A stretch of 64,000 nt of DNA, from assembly GCA_933207985.1 (NCBI GenBank), contig OW240915.1, positions 269,554,120-269,618,119 on the forward strand, written 5' to 3'. A program made the position numbers and the translations under genes. Under the pieces are notes generated by a model. The model searched no databases, was not told the DNA's origin, and saw only the letters and a list, made by a program, of their open reading frames with translations. Of this stretch, positions 47,301 to 62,519 are shown piece after piece (the stretch's first letter is position 1; every line of letters starts with the position of its first letter). This stretch comes from Pelobates cultripes. Its lineage: Eukaryota; Chordata; Amphibia; Anura; Pelobatidae.

Positions 47301-50300
47301 GTAGATTTGCTATATTCAAATCAATATTGTTTGAATGCAACAATAATAAAAACAAAACTTTAATAAAAAATGTTTTCCCCATAAACACAGTGCAGTTTTT
47401 CACTATTATTTACCTAGTTTCATAAATGGGATTGTAAGGGTAATTAAAGGGTTTTAAGTAGTCTTTTGGCATTGTGTGGTAAACCATAGGTTTTAATTAT
47501 TGATGATCGATAATAAGCATGTCTGCGAGTCGGGAGAAGCTGCCATTTTCTACAATATGTTTGTAGATGTTGCATTAAAATGGGAGTCTAACATTCTGTG
47601 TGTATTGCAGCTGACTTGAAGAGGATGCATAAACAGAATGAAGATGTTTATCAGAAACCAGAAACAACAGCCTATGAAGACAACCGATCTGTTGTTGCAT
47701 TGGATATGAGTTTAGCGGACAATGCAGGATCTTCAAGCAAAATACCAGGTATGCAACTGCATGTGTTCTAGCAATTTTAAATTTTCTATTTTAATTAGCA
47801 AGTAAACAGGATGGGGGTGTAGGAGACGTAGAGAGGTGCTAGTGCATTCCATAACTGTTCAGGTGTGGCGGTGAATGTTGTAATTTGGTAGGGCTTTGTT
47901 TCTGGACATAATCTGTGTTGCTATACATTAAATATGTACGGTTTTGATTTTTGTAAATCTTTATACTAAACTGTGTTGTTTGCTACCTTTAGTTAATATA
48001 CTAATGCTAATTTGTTTTAGGCTGTATGATGAATGATACGTATGTCTTGACGATTTTATTTTTCTAGTCTATTTAATATTAACTGGAAAACTTTTTTTTT
48101 CCCCCCCACATATTCTCATAGGGTTTGCCTTTGCAAGTAACTCCAAATTTGCAAGAGGTAGTGTATTTACCGAGCCTCCCACAGAACAGCAGGTTCATCA
48201 GCAAGAATCCTATAAAAACTTTCTACGCTTACAGGTAATATTATTTGTTTATTAATTCCATTTATGAGTTGTTTTTGTCTTTAACATTCTAGATAATTGT
48301 TAAAGGAACACTATTTTTTAGGAATACAAATCTGTATCCTTAACGCTATCTTGTCCTGCTCTACGGCTCTAAATAGATCTCCCCCCCCCAATCCCCTTGA
48401 GCAAAAAAAAAAAAAAAGTTTCACTTACCTTATTACAATGCAGAGGTCCCCTTGGCACTGTTTCTCTCCTCCTTTGCCGACATCAAAGGCTCCTTCCCAG
48501 TACTTTCCTATGGGGATTCCATGTCGCAGGAATGAGTATTACTCTGTCTCTGCCTCGGAAGCATCTCTAGTGGCTGTCAATATGAGGTGCCGTTAACCCT
48601 GCAATGTAAACATTGCAGTTTTGCAAATGGGGACAGGGACGTGACACCCAGACCATTTCAATTAGATAAAGTGATCTGGGTGATTACTTTCCAATGAAAT
48701 AACGTGAATAAAAGATGCACAGCTGAAAATTAGTGATGTTGCAAACCGTTCGCGAACTTGCCGCGAACGGTTCACTGCGAACCGTTCGTGGCAAACTCCG
48801 GTCAGCTGACACATCCCTGCCAATCTCCGGCAGACCCTCCCTCCCAGACCCTCCTACTTCCTGGACAGCATCCATGTTGAAGGCAGCTTTAACATGGATG
48901 CTGTCCAGGAGGTGGGAGGGTCTGCCGGAGATTGGCAGGGATGTGTCAGCTGACCGGAGTTCGCCGTGAACGGTTTGTGGCGAACCGTGGTGAACCGTTC
49001 GCGGCAAGTTCGCGAACGGTTCGCGACATCACTACTGAAAATCATAGGAAATTTACTCCACAATTTATCTGTCATTCCTGACCATTACTGACACCTGTCA
49101 TCACTGACCATAGGAGTGGCTTAGCTCAGAAAGAAATCTTCTGGCTCTCCTGTCGCCTGTAGTGGAGGCAGAAAGCGGCACTCTCAAACCATATGTGCGA
49201 AGTCAAACTGTCCTAAACCAGTTTTATTACTTACATTTAGAGGCACCAGGGCACTTCTGGCTCCTTAATGTGCTGTAGTGATTATGGTGATTTCAGTGTT
49301 TCTTTAATTGCTGAATTATCATGCTAAACTTTTTTTTTTTTTTCAAATTGTATTTTATTGGTTTTACAACGAGTGGGCAAAACACCGTACACAGTCGCAT
49401 GTACAAAGACAATAACATATTAGAAGTGCAAGTCGCAGCTTGCTCACAAAACATAAGTATGTACTTGACATGGCCTAACATATTCATAAGGTTGAAATTC
49501 CAATATCTTGCAAACATGGCATGTCATATACCTGCAAATAGTTACAGAGTAGTCCTGCATGCATCTGTGTATAGCATAGACAGGAGGGGAGCAGTAGGAA
49601 AACGGGGAAGGGACGGAGATGGAGAAAGAGAAGGGAAAAACAGAACAGGGGGACAAAGTGTGATCCGCTTGATGGCATATTTCACAAGATTATTTATCAA
49701 ACTTGTAGGGGTCTAGAGGTCAGTGGTTGTACCCAGTATGTCAGCTCATGTGGCTTGTTGGTTCGTCAACTGGATCCACTTACACCATGTTTCTCGAAAC
49801 TTAAGGGCTTGGGAGGGGGAGCCCAGAGACATTTTTTCGTAAATGTAATATTGTTGCAATTTATCCTTTAATTGTGACATGGGCGGGCATATTGTGCTTT
49901 TCCAGTTTGTCGCAATGAGGTTCCTAGCTGCTAGAGAGGTTATCGCTACTAGTTGGTGATAGATTGATTTAACCTTGGTTTCGGGTAGCAGTAATATGCA
50001 GTTAGGAATGGACGGGGAGAAAGCTGAAAGTCCCAATTGTCTCAGAAGTGTTCCTACATCTTCCCACAGAGGTGTGATGCCGGTGCAGGACCACCAAATG
50101 TGCATCATCGTGCCCTCCTCCACTCCACATCTCCAGCACAGGGGAGACACAGTCTGATATATTTTATGTAGCTTAGTTGGGGTAAGGTACCAACGGTAAA
50201 GTAGTTTTTTTGTGGGCTTCTATGTGGGAGTAGCATTTTGTCCATTTAGACAGGCCGTTCAAGGCACCCAACCAGGTGTCGTCCGATAGGTCTGTACCCA

Positions 50301-53300
50301 AGTCCCCCTCCCATTGTTTTTTGCTCAGCGGCGGTACATCTGGCTGCATTGCTAGCCATGTTCTGTAGCAAATGGAGAGGGCTTTAGGTTTATTCGGTGT
50401 GTCCCTACATCTAAGCATAATCAGAGAGGACATTAATGGGTTATTCATGCTGGTAGGAGTTGGCGGGGGCAGAGCTTGAGAGGTCAGTATACTCCTGACT
50501 TGCAAGTATTTGAAAGTGTCCTGGGCGGGCACGTTCCATTTCCTCCTTAGTTCTGGAAAGGATACTACTTTATGATGGTCTTCCAAGAAGTGCTCAAGTC
50601 TGTCTAAGCCCATTTGTGTCCAGTGTGAAAGAGAAAGTGATTGGGTTATGGTTTTTAGTGCCGTTAGGGGGGCCTTGGGATGCAGCTTATGAATCTTTTA
50701 TTAAATTAATTAGTGAGAATGGCAAAGAACAGAAGCTGGTTTATGTCTTCACAAAGGGCAGGCAAGAAAAGTTAAGATAACATGTTTCATATTTACATAA
50801 AAAAACTGATTTAGCCACCTAACTTTTTTTAAGTCTAAATAATTAATAGCTAAAAATGGATCTCCATGCGATATCAGAGAGGCAAAGTCCCAGAGATAAT
50901 AAATTATGAGTTGTGGTTAGAAAAGTCTCTCCAAGTGTCTTCCAGGTAGGAAATGCGTAAGCATCCATGTCGTTGAGAATTGCTGGTCTGTTAATTAATG
51001 AGAATGATGAAAACATGACAAAACAGATTTTTTTTTAAATAATTTTTTATATTTTGGGTTTGTTATATAGATTGAAGAGAAGCAACGCAAAGAAAGGGAA
51101 GAGCGGGAAAAAATCAGACTTGAGGAGGAAAGGGAAGAAAGACGTCTTGCTGAACAAAGGGCCAAGATTCAAAGGGAATATGAAGAGGAGCAGAATAAGA
51201 AAAAGCTAAAGGAAGAGGAGGTAAGAATAAGATATACCACATCAATTTCCATTATGCCAAACCTTGAATAATAACAGGCATTGAATGTGGGAGGGAATTT
51301 TAGAAACTTCAATTGTACCTCAGGAACAGGGGGGGCACCCTGACAAGCTAGAACACCAGACACAGGCTTAGCCCACATGCCGCTGGGAATAAGTGGGTAA
51401 CACAGAACACCTGTAATCAGAACACCTGTAATCGCACACAAGCAGACGCAGACGCAGACGCAGATACAAGTACCAATGCTACATGCCCAATTGATTCCCC
51501 TCCAAACTGGAAAAGATCCCTAATTTGTATGCAGTTTGCTTACTGCTGAGAGGAGGAGTATAGATGTGGGTGCCCTGACGGGAGAGAGGTATATTCCCTA
51601 GCTTGTTAATATTTATTTTATCTATGCTGAATTTTCTAATGTTATGTTATGTTGGACTTTTGTGATTTTTTTGATATGCAAAGAGTGTGGTGCAAGAGGC
51701 TTTTTGTATTGTATTGCTATGATACCACCTTCAAAATAAAGAATTAAAAAAAACAAAAAAAACCCCAATTTTTTTCCAAATGCCTAATTTTAAGAATCTG
51801 GTTGTGTAGCCTGTCTACAATACAAAAAGGATCAGCAGAGATACTGCCTTGTCAGAAGGGGCTGCAGTGGTTCTGCATGTCAAATCCTATATCCCAGTGC
51901 TAAAGTCGGTCGCTGCACGCAGTTTGAACTTGTACCATACAAATATTTTTGATAATGAAGAAATGAAAGTTGTTTGTCAAAAGAAAAAACAAACAGAGGC
52001 ACTATGATCGCCTTGCACCATAAAAGCTAGAATATGATGTAGTGATGATTTTGTTTAAAGTGTCCCCTTAAAGTGACAATACAGTTACTCTGGTAGTGCT
52101 AGGGAACTAACCAATTCTAGTACACAGCACTGTTCACTTACCATTTATATATTTAATGCATGGAGCATTTCATAGCACATTATGTCTGTCCTAAATAATT
52201 CAATATTGTTTCAGCAACGGCAGAAAAATGAAGAACTGATTCGACTGGCGGAAGAAAGACGAAAAGAAGCAGAAAAAAAAAGAAAGGAAGCGGAAGAGAA
52301 ACATGAAGAAGAGCTCCGCCGATTCTATGAACAGGAGAAACCACCCAAAATGGAGGAGGCAGATCAGGTCGGGGGAGTGAAACTCAAATTGGGAGTAATA
52401 TTATTGGGTGAAAACCCTGTCATAAGGTTGCTCAGTACCTCGAGCAATCAGTTATATTATTCTTAAAAGCCTTGGCTATAGTTAAACCTTCTCATTTCAG
52501 AGATCTCTTGATATGGAGAAGAAGGGGGTATCACTCTAAATTTGTATCACTGATTTAATCAACATTTCCATTTTCCTGGATGCAGATAGACTTATCACTT
52601 ACTTCACACAGCTTGTATAGATCCAATTGTCCCTAGTGTTTCCTAATGCTAGTGTTGCCAATTAAACACACAATGTGTATTTCTAAATTTTGTGAACTGA
52701 AAAAAATACATTTTGTGATAGAAGTGATATCCAAATTGTATCCAGTGATCATCTTCATTTTATTGTTGCAGCCACCCAGGCAGCCTTCACCAGTGATTCC
52801 AACCCTCCAGCACAAGAAGTCTGCACGTGTACAGAGGCCGCCAACAGCCGAAAGCCAGATATCCTTCCAATCGCATGTAAGAATCTTCTTACTCATATAA
52901 ATTTAAATACTGATCATTGTTCCATTACAATTTATACAACATGGGTTATTTTTCCACACAAAAAGCAGAAGTTATAACCTCCTGTTTATGCTTGTGAGCT
53001 GTTGATTCTTATCTTAAAATGTAGGCCAAACCAAAAAGTTACTCACCGCTGCAAACATGCATATACAGCACCTAATGTAGGGCCAGCTGGATGTGATTTG
53101 CTGTAATTTTCTGACATGTTCTCCAAATTCCAGAACGAACTCCACGTTTGACCTATTTTATTTGCCAAGGTCACATGTCCTAATTCTTTTGTAATTCAAG
53201 TAAAAATCACCCAAATGTAAAATGTCTGCCATTAACAACATTACGTCATGTGTCACTCTGTAATTTACCTGTTTTTGACCTAGTTTGCATAATTCACCCA

Positions 53301-56300
53301 ATAGCATGCTTTATTACATTATTTCAACCCAATGCTCTAATGTGCCTTTGATTTGCAATATTCCATTGCCATTGTCACTGTGTATGCCATCATTTTTCCC
53401 TCTGTTGCTAAATTACACATTCCATTCTCCTTAAATCTCTCTCTTATTAGGTTTCCCCCTCACTTGCAATAGTCAGCCTTATGTGACATTTTAACATGCT
53501 ATAATCCTTTCCCAGCCATTAATTGGGCCCCATTATTGAAACTTACCTTTTACTTGGTTGTGCATCCTGTCCTGTTCCTCTGGAGCTGGTGTCCTGGTCA
53601 TGTGTATTGCACTGATTTGGTAACCGTGATCACTCTTATTGCTCCTTCATTGTTTGGTTCAAACCAGACTGAATCCAAGCAGATGTTGCATCTATCACAA
53701 AGCATGCTCTGTTCCATTTTGGAGCAGTGACTGGTTGGTTTATGATTCAGGGATCCCCTGTGATCTTTCCAATCAGACCACTTCTGGAACCTGCAGCTGA
53801 CATTACCTTTCCTGCTGTGAGCCTGGTAGTTACTTAGGTTGCCCAGCAGAGGTCCTGCTTGGGCAAGACAACTGCATGTTTGGGATAGGGTGAATTTCCA
53901 CAGAGATCAGCTCTTCTTAAAGAGACCTCATTAACATTGTTAATTTCAGAATGACTGTGCCCCATTCTCTAAAAGTTCAATTTAAAAAATAAATAAAATT
54001 ACTTCTCGGTACTCCCCTTCTCTTTCCACATTTTCATACTACAGCTGGGCTTATTTTTCTACTTAGTAGCTAGATGAAACATCTCTGTAGCACTAGAACA
54101 CGTCATTGGGGCTGGAACAGAAAGTGTAAGGAAGAAACCTTAAAACGCAGCAGGAGTGTTTCTTAAAGACCAGATTTACCAAGATAACGCAACTCTTTTT
54201 TTTTTTTTCTTCCTGTTCTTATGTTCTGCCGCAGAGACATGATGTTCTTATATTTATTGACAGAATGTTAAACTGTAACCTGCTGCACTTATCATAAATA
54301 TCGGTGTTTCTGAAGCTGAGACTTGTTATCAAACCATCATGCAACTGTTCAAAAGTTTTATTTTAATTTTTGTTTTGCATTACTGCGTTTTTATTGGGTG
54401 TCTTATAATTGACTCAGTCTTTTAAGAGCAGAAGGACCGAGTATAGGAGTTCTTTCTAATAAGAACAAAATGTAAGCATGTCCATTACACTTCTGATTTT
54501 TGATACCTGACACAGTTGTAGAGCTTTCTCATCTCCTCATTTTTTTGTTTTGTTTTAGGAAGAAGCACATTCTCCACCTGTTCCTGCTAGGAGAAACCAG
54601 CTGAGGGCTTATGGTAATGTTCCTAAGCATTCCTAATATAGTCTTATGTATACTGAGCATCTTTAAGTTTGAATATAACAAATGAATAAGGGTCTGTGAA
54701 TAAAAAAAGCTGTTTATACAGAGTGCAAATTGCTTCCAAGCCTGCATCACTGGCAATTGTCAGCAGAAAAAAAAGATAAACAGCTAAATGTTTTTATTAT
54801 CCAAAAGGCAATGTTGTGACCCATGTTTAGACTTAATTTGTCCTTTTCATTGTGATGATCTAGTAGGAGATCCTATAGTTGATAAAGAAGGTGGATGAAA
54901 GTATAAAACCCACTTAACATGTTTTGCATTTCAGAGGATAAAAATAACGTGATTAGTGAGCTGTCGGAGCTCAGGAAGCAGCTGAGAAGTGAGCAAAGGC
55001 GTCTAGAGGGACGGTTACATGACGTTGATCGAGATGACGAATCTTTAGGTTCTATGAGTGGGTAAGATTGTTTCACCAGACCTGTGATAGCTGTAAATGT
55101 ACAGATTACTAAACCAGATGGCAAACCTAAAAATATATTGAAACTGTGTGAGGGCTTTCACTCTAAGTTATTGCACAGTATGCCCACTAAACTGAGCGAC
55201 AAAGCTGTGTTTTCAAGTTTCTTACAGTGAAGTAAATAATGGAGTAGATGGCAATCCAGGTTGTCATAATTGCTATGCCTAATTTGCAGCATTTAACTCT
55301 AGAATCTGCCACATGCATAACACGTATAAAAAATATATTTAAGGACACACTCTGTCATATGATCTATTCTAAATACACTTTATGGCAGTTGATGCCACTG
55401 GGAGAGATGTGTGGCAGTAGGTGGTGGCACCAACACAAATTGTAATGCGTGGCACTCACTGAGCATCACTTGATTGAAGATATATATTGAATACCCTTTT
55501 TATTTCAATACGTAAAGTGATAGCAACTTGGACATCAGGAGACATGCTTTTAAAGCCAATAGTTTCAAGGAACAGTTTCAAAATTGCTGAAATTAAATGA
55601 ATTTTAATTGGTGAGTGTGAATTATAACTTTCACTATAGCATATTTTGTATGTAATACATAAGTAATATTATTGTTTTGTATGATCACTTAGTATATTGT
55701 CATTTTGGTATATACTTCTTACCTGTAGCAGGAGGAGAGATAAAAACTCAGTGGACATATTTGAACTGGCCAGGCAGAAGTTAAAGGCTACTGTACGTCG
55801 GCCATCATTAAAGGGGACAGATAACTTCAACATGCAAAATATCAGAGAGTTTAATGACCTTAAATACAGAGGTGAGTATTAAACCAGGCGTAAAGAATTT
55901 ATATTGTAGCATGTGAAATGGTACTAAGCTCTAAATCACCGATGATTAATTGCTTCTAAAGCATAAACAGCACTAGGTGTTTTGGTGGGTCTGTTCATTC
56001 CTTTTATTGCACTGCTAAAGTGTGATTTTACTGAATGTAAATAAAGCGGTTTTGATTTTTAACCAAACCCTAAGCATTCACATCAGTGCTAATTGAACAA
56101 ATTGTGGCTTGATTGATCCCACATTCTACACTCCGTATACAAATAACAGCACATTGATGCATATTTCTCTTTACCCTTATATTATTTGAGCAAACCATAC
56201 CTTACTCTTTCCTTTTCATTTACTAATCATGTCATATGAGGCTTTTTTTATTTGGCTGCCGTTCATACTCCGTACATTTCGTCTTATGTCTCATTGCATT

Positions 56301-59300
56301 GCAGTTTCAAAGAAATTTAAAATTAGTCAAAAAGTGTTTTTCTTAAATAATTATTTCTGCATGGAAGCCTCAACTTGACAAGCTATGGTAAAGTTTCTAC
56401 TTTAGATATATTATGTTTTCTACTTTTATGACTCCACAACTTTTTTTTTGATTTTTTTTAGTAAAACTGTAATTAACTTTCATACGCCTGGTCTATTCCT
56501 TTTAATTTACTTTGTAAACAACTTGAACAGACACAGACACCCGAGAAGGTGTGAGATACATGTATCCAGATCCACCTAAAGATGATCAAACATTAGAAAT
56601 ACAGCAACAAGCATTGTTAAGACAGCAGCAGAAGAATCTCAATAGAATGAAGAGAAGAACATGGGTGGTAGATGGTAAGATGTGACTACGTTTACCCTCT
56701 GATACAGTGATTCACCCTTTACTCTGTAAATCACACTATATCCAGAATCTCTCTCCGAGACGGGACATGGGCAGTCTCTGATTTATGTTTTTGTTTAATT
56801 AATCTTTTCAAAAAAACGTAATGCGTATATCTATTTGGACAAAACATTTAAGAGTATTATTTCAAAACCCCAATTTTTTTTAAAAAAAATTCATTTTCTT
56901 CAAGCCTTTTTTCAGGAGGAAAAGACAAAAATAAATTGACAGCTAAGGTGGCAGTAAATTGTGTTTTTCTGTCTATTTTCCATAAGACCATGCATAATAG
57001 TTCATGTCATGAGCTAATAGCCAAAACTAACATGTACTCATGTCTGCAAAAGGCACAGCATCATTTCTTTTATGCAGTGTATGTGAAAATGTCTTTGCTT
57101 GGACAGTGGAGTGTCAGTGGGTTCCGTGTTTAGTGTCAGTATCTCCTCTCTTCCTCCATGTCCTCTCTCTCACCATAGAAAATTTGAATTCTGCGTAGGA
57201 TTGTGTCTTGCTTTTACTCTACACTGTATATGATTCATTTTACAGATATTGAACCTGCTCCTGCTTACACTTTACGCCATACAGGAATGGTAAGAATTCT
57301 GTGTATTTTAGATATTTCTTATAAGGTGAAACGTACACCTTGATGGTGGCACCCTGGGGAAAGCTTACCTAAACCTCTGTCTTTCTTGCACCTCCTGATC
57401 CTTTCTGCTTTAAAGGATTAGACTAAAAAATGACTTTGTATTTTTAATGTATTGTGTAGATTATGCATAGCAGCTGATATCTGTTTATTGCACATCCCAG
57501 TTCACTGATCTGTATTTTGCTACTGGGAAAGCTGCAAACCACAAAAGTGCATTCTGTTGCTCTGTTCTCTATGTAAAGAGGGCCCTCTTGAGTGTGGCAT
57601 ATGTATGCTGCTTTCAGTACAGGGACATCACTGAAATAAGTTAAATGGCGAACAAATTTAAAAATTGGCCTTCTAACCTTCAAAGCCTTAAACAATCAAG
57701 GCCCACCGTACCTGAGAGTGCTAAAACCCTTCATTCCATCCCATTCACTTCGGTCAGCCAGCAAATCCTTCCTGTCAGTTCCAATAATAAAGACAGACTC
57801 AGGTTCCAGAGCATTCAGTCATGCTGCCCCTACCTTCTGGAACTCTTTACCATGCGCAATCAGAGAGGCACTGTCCTTACAGACTTTAAAAAAAAAATGC
57901 TAAAGACAAACATCTTCCATCAGGCATTCAGTCCACTTAGCTGACCCTCAGACACTCCTAACTTTTATGTCTTTATGTTTGTATACTTGTAAACTCCTTT
58001 GAGTCTCACAGGGAGAAAAGCACTATAAAAATCGTAAATTATTATATTATTGTAATGATGCCTTTATCATTGATACCAGGACTGTCGTTATCTGAATGCC
58101 AATGCTGATGTATTGTCTTATAGTGGAATGGATTTTTACAATGTGTTGGTAGAAACCAATCTCAGAAAACATCTCAGTGTGCTCTAAGCACCATGCAACA
58201 TAATGTTGCAACCTTTTCTCAGAACTGCCCAATGAGAGACACAGTGGATCAAAGTAATTAAAATAGCATCTAATCAAAGTATAATTAGGAGCAGTGTCAT
58301 TCAAACCTGTGTTCTGGACTTATCATGTTGCGTATTGGTAAAATCTCTGTTTACCATGGTTGAGTAAATTTCTTTCACATGCTTGTGTCATACCACAAGT
58401 CCTTGCATGGTGGTGAGCTCAAGGACACATACTGAAGAATACATAATTTGATTGTAATGTATTCTTGCCCACAGTGGTTAGACTGTGAGGGTGTTACACT
58501 TGTAGCACACATTAACATCAGAATCACAGTTTCCAAAACATTACGGCTTCATTTAGCAGATATGGGGACAGTTCTGTCAAACTGCTAGGGAGCATGGGCA
58601 GATGAGTCAGGAATGGTCAACCTTCGAGAAGAGAGCAGAAACTAGTACGGGCTATAACCCTAAGCGCACGTAGAACTGTTGCAACGACGTGGCTGTCACC
58701 TGAAGGGCCGGAGTTTAGGGGAGTGATCTCTAGAATAAAGGAAACCAGAATTATGGAAGACCTGACTGCTAGACTAAGAGGAACAACTCTAACTTTCCAG
58801 AAGGTTTGGGAACCATGGGACAACAGTCCCACGGGCTCGGATCATGACTGAAGGGCCAAGTGGACAGCCCAATTCGGGACCAGACACTGCTGGGTCAGAG
58901 CAGGAGTGAAGTGCCCCAACCTCATCCGCCTCCCCCCCCCCTCTCCTCCCCCATCCCCCCCGTCCCCCCCACCCCACACACTCATATCTTCCTTCCTCTT
59001 CTCTACCCTTCTTGCTCATCTCATCTTCTCCTCTCTCTCTAAATCTATCTTTCCCACGTTCTCTACTTCTTGGTACAGAAACCTTGGCCTACAAGGATAC
59101 CCTCTATCTTTTTTTTCTTTTCTTTTCTACTAATTCTTAACTTCTATAAGGCTGACATTGTCCCACTCCAAGGAGACATAACTAACTTCCCTCATTTAGA
59201 CGTGAGCGCGCTAATGGAGGATGGAAGATGTCTAAAGTACACCCAGACGCGGCTAGAGTTAGGGCTCACCCTCAGGAGGCAGGATCAGACTTAATGATAC

Positions 59301-62300
59301 ATTACCAATAACAAGAGGTCAGTAGAATAGCACCCATTGAGAGGCCTGTCTTCGGGACCAGAACCCACTCCAATTCTCCAAGGTAGAACACTAACGTACA
59401 GGCCCCTATACGGGCCTCACAGGCGCACTGCTCACACTATGAATACCGTATGAACACTGGGAAGTTAAGTGTAACAGCCAATAAAAACATAAAATCCCCG
59501 ATGGGAGGCAAATTATATAGAAAATGTAAAGAGGCGGGCCACGGAGGCCAAAGTTAACAGTGATGTCTATGAATATGCTTTAATATATTGCGGCTTCTGC
59601 GCAAGCCTTCATGTTGATATGTTCTTGCATTGCCTATCGGGCGCAAAAATAAAGAATAAAAAAAAAAAAAAAAAGGAATGGTCAACCTTACATATTTTGA
59701 ACTTGTTGGTGCTTAAGCATTGGGTCAGTATGGTTAAACTCACTAGACAGCAAGAACCTGTTTTTGACATTTTCTTAATTCGTATATTTAAGGGGGTAAG
59801 TGATACACGGTATGTTTATTTATACACTTCCTGTGTTTGATATTTATTTATAGTTCAAAGACTCTTCCAATGACCTGTTGAAAACATCCCTTTTGGAGTC
59901 CGAAAGTGCCTTTATAGGTAAGAGTGTGGCAATTTATACCTGATATCAGAACACTAATAGGGTGTACGCACTTGGTTTTACTTGATGTTCTCCCAGAAAG
60001 CGAAGTTGAGAGGATATTGTCACTGCGCTGGATTAAAGATGGCATTTATGGTGGTGTTTTTATAAAGGGAATAAATCCAAAGAAGTAAAGGAACACCCAA
60101 ATGCCAAGTGTATGTGTGTTTGCTTATGTATGTATGTGTGTATATGGATATGTAAATCATTTATTTATTTTTGACAATATTTATTGAAATGGAAAAAGGT
60201 TCAGCACAAGTTTGCACACATTTCCGACAAGGAACAGGTAGTACCATTACAATCTGACACAGCAAGCAGGGAATGTGCACATGTGTTGATTGGTTAAACC
60301 AGATTGGTAGATGCCTCTTAATCGCAATTAAATCTATTTTATTTAACCTTAGAGTATTCCTTTAGCAAATCCACCCATGCTTACATACTGAATGCATCAT
60401 AAGAAAGAAATGGTTGGTCAGTGCTGGATGCTTTTGCAATGTTGCAGAAAAGAGACCTGGCCACCTCGTATCCTGGCAGCTGAGTGTTTAGCAGAGAAGC
60501 TATAAATAAATGAATAAGACAGACAGTTCTGATACATAATGAGTAGAGCGTGGCTGTTGCTACAGCAGTCTCTTTCATAATGAATAAATAAAAAGAAAAA
60601 TAGCTGAACATTTACATTTGGCAGCTTTGGGACCATTTCAAACCCCGACCTTGATCTCCTGCTCCAGTAACCCTTCTATTACTCTGGATTTGGCTGATGT
60701 AAAGCAATCAAGATTTACATTAGAAAATGTCATTAAGCAGGGTTACTTTAATGAGAGCCACAGGCAATAATTAAAAGTTGTCACATATAAAACACGTGAA
60801 AGCAGTGTGGATTTGCTTGTTTAGTGATTACAACAAGAATACATATTTTCTGTTGCTAATGGTTTACTTCTATTGTTACTCTTATATTGGTATGGCATTA
60901 TCGTTATGTCTCTTTTCATGTTGGGCTGGCAATATCCAAGCAATTTGAGGAAAACAGAAGGAATTTTTTTTCTTTCTGTAGTTTTAAACATTGGTCCATC
61001 CCTTCTGCAGAAGGCAGAGATCTGATAGCCAGATGCAAACTGAATGCGTTTAACAATGAGTGAAAAAGAAAGCAGATGCAAAATCTATAACAGGTTTTTT
61101 TCTACCGGTGATCGCCAGGTGGCCCCATTGTGTTAAATAATAGGGTTTTGTTCGCACTCGGTCTCCAAGGCCTAGTCTTTGGAGCCAACGAGAGGGCTGT
61201 CGATACAATTCTAACTAGAAAATTGCAATCACCGATCTAATTATTTTCCACAAACCGGGTGCATTACGGCTGCCGTAGTCATTTGAAAATAATGGTTTAT
61301 CTATAAAACATTCAGAACTGAGCTGTTTGGTTCTTTAGCATTTCCTGATTAATTCCATGTTTTCACATTTCAGAATATGTATTAATCACTCACTCACACA
61401 CTTATTCTATTGTTATTATTGTTATATTAAGTTAAAGCTGTATTTAGAAGGGATTTTTATGCAAAGGAGAGTCTTAGTACTAATGGCAAACATTAAAATA
61501 TTTGAGTCAGTTAAGTCACATTTAAAGTCAAAGATGAGGACAGAAAGCAAGAAGCTAGTTTGGAAGAAGTACAGACGATGAAAGAACAATCCCTGAAAAA
61601 TTGTGATCCCTAAACTGGGAAAAATCGCAAGGACATTTGTCACTTTTGGGATGCAAGGTTTTCATTTTCGCTGTGAGTTCTTAAATCTGAAGGGATTGGG
61701 GGAGACATCAGAGATCAGAAATAGTGAAGGTATTATTTAAAAAACATTATGGAATTATTGCTGTAAAATAGAAAAAGAGATAAACATTTCTGATAAAACA
61801 TCCCTCGAGGCAAGAAACTAATTTTTTTTCTTCCCCTCACATTTTTGCCTAATTTGCATTTTTGTATATTTGATCCACATCTTTTATTTAATTTTTTTTT
61901 GTGTCTGCTATTTTGTGCTTGCATTATGTGAGAAATAAAAGGTCTATTTGAAAATCAAGAAGTAGTTGTCTGCATTCCAGCAGTAACAAGGAATCTCTTC
62001 GGTCAGTTAGCTTGAGAGAAATCACTCACAATGGAGTGAGGTGCTGAGAGATAAAGAGGAGGGTAATTCCTGGGCTGAAAAAGTAGTCCGGCAAATATTT
62101 GGAGGCAAGAGTAGGGAGATAGGTGGCTGAAGTGCAAGTTTGGCATTTTTAGCTTTCATCAAGAGCTGATGGTCAAAGTACTGGAGAGACTGGCCGTGTG
62201 GGATAGACAAATGGTAGAACACTGAATTAGGGATCAGACAGCAGAGATGATTGGTTGTATCTGTTGTCAGAATCTTACTAAGCTTGACGTTGTTTCTTCT

Positions 62301-62444
62301 GTAAAAGTTGCAACATTTAGTGACTGATCAATGAGCTGAAGCTCAGTTCTTCTGAAGTGACATTATTTGTATGTTGAATTTTTTTTTTTTTAATGAAGAA
62401 AGGTCATCTGTGTACATACTCTGCATAAGCGTGTTATACAAATA

Positions 62445-62519
<75 letters not shown>

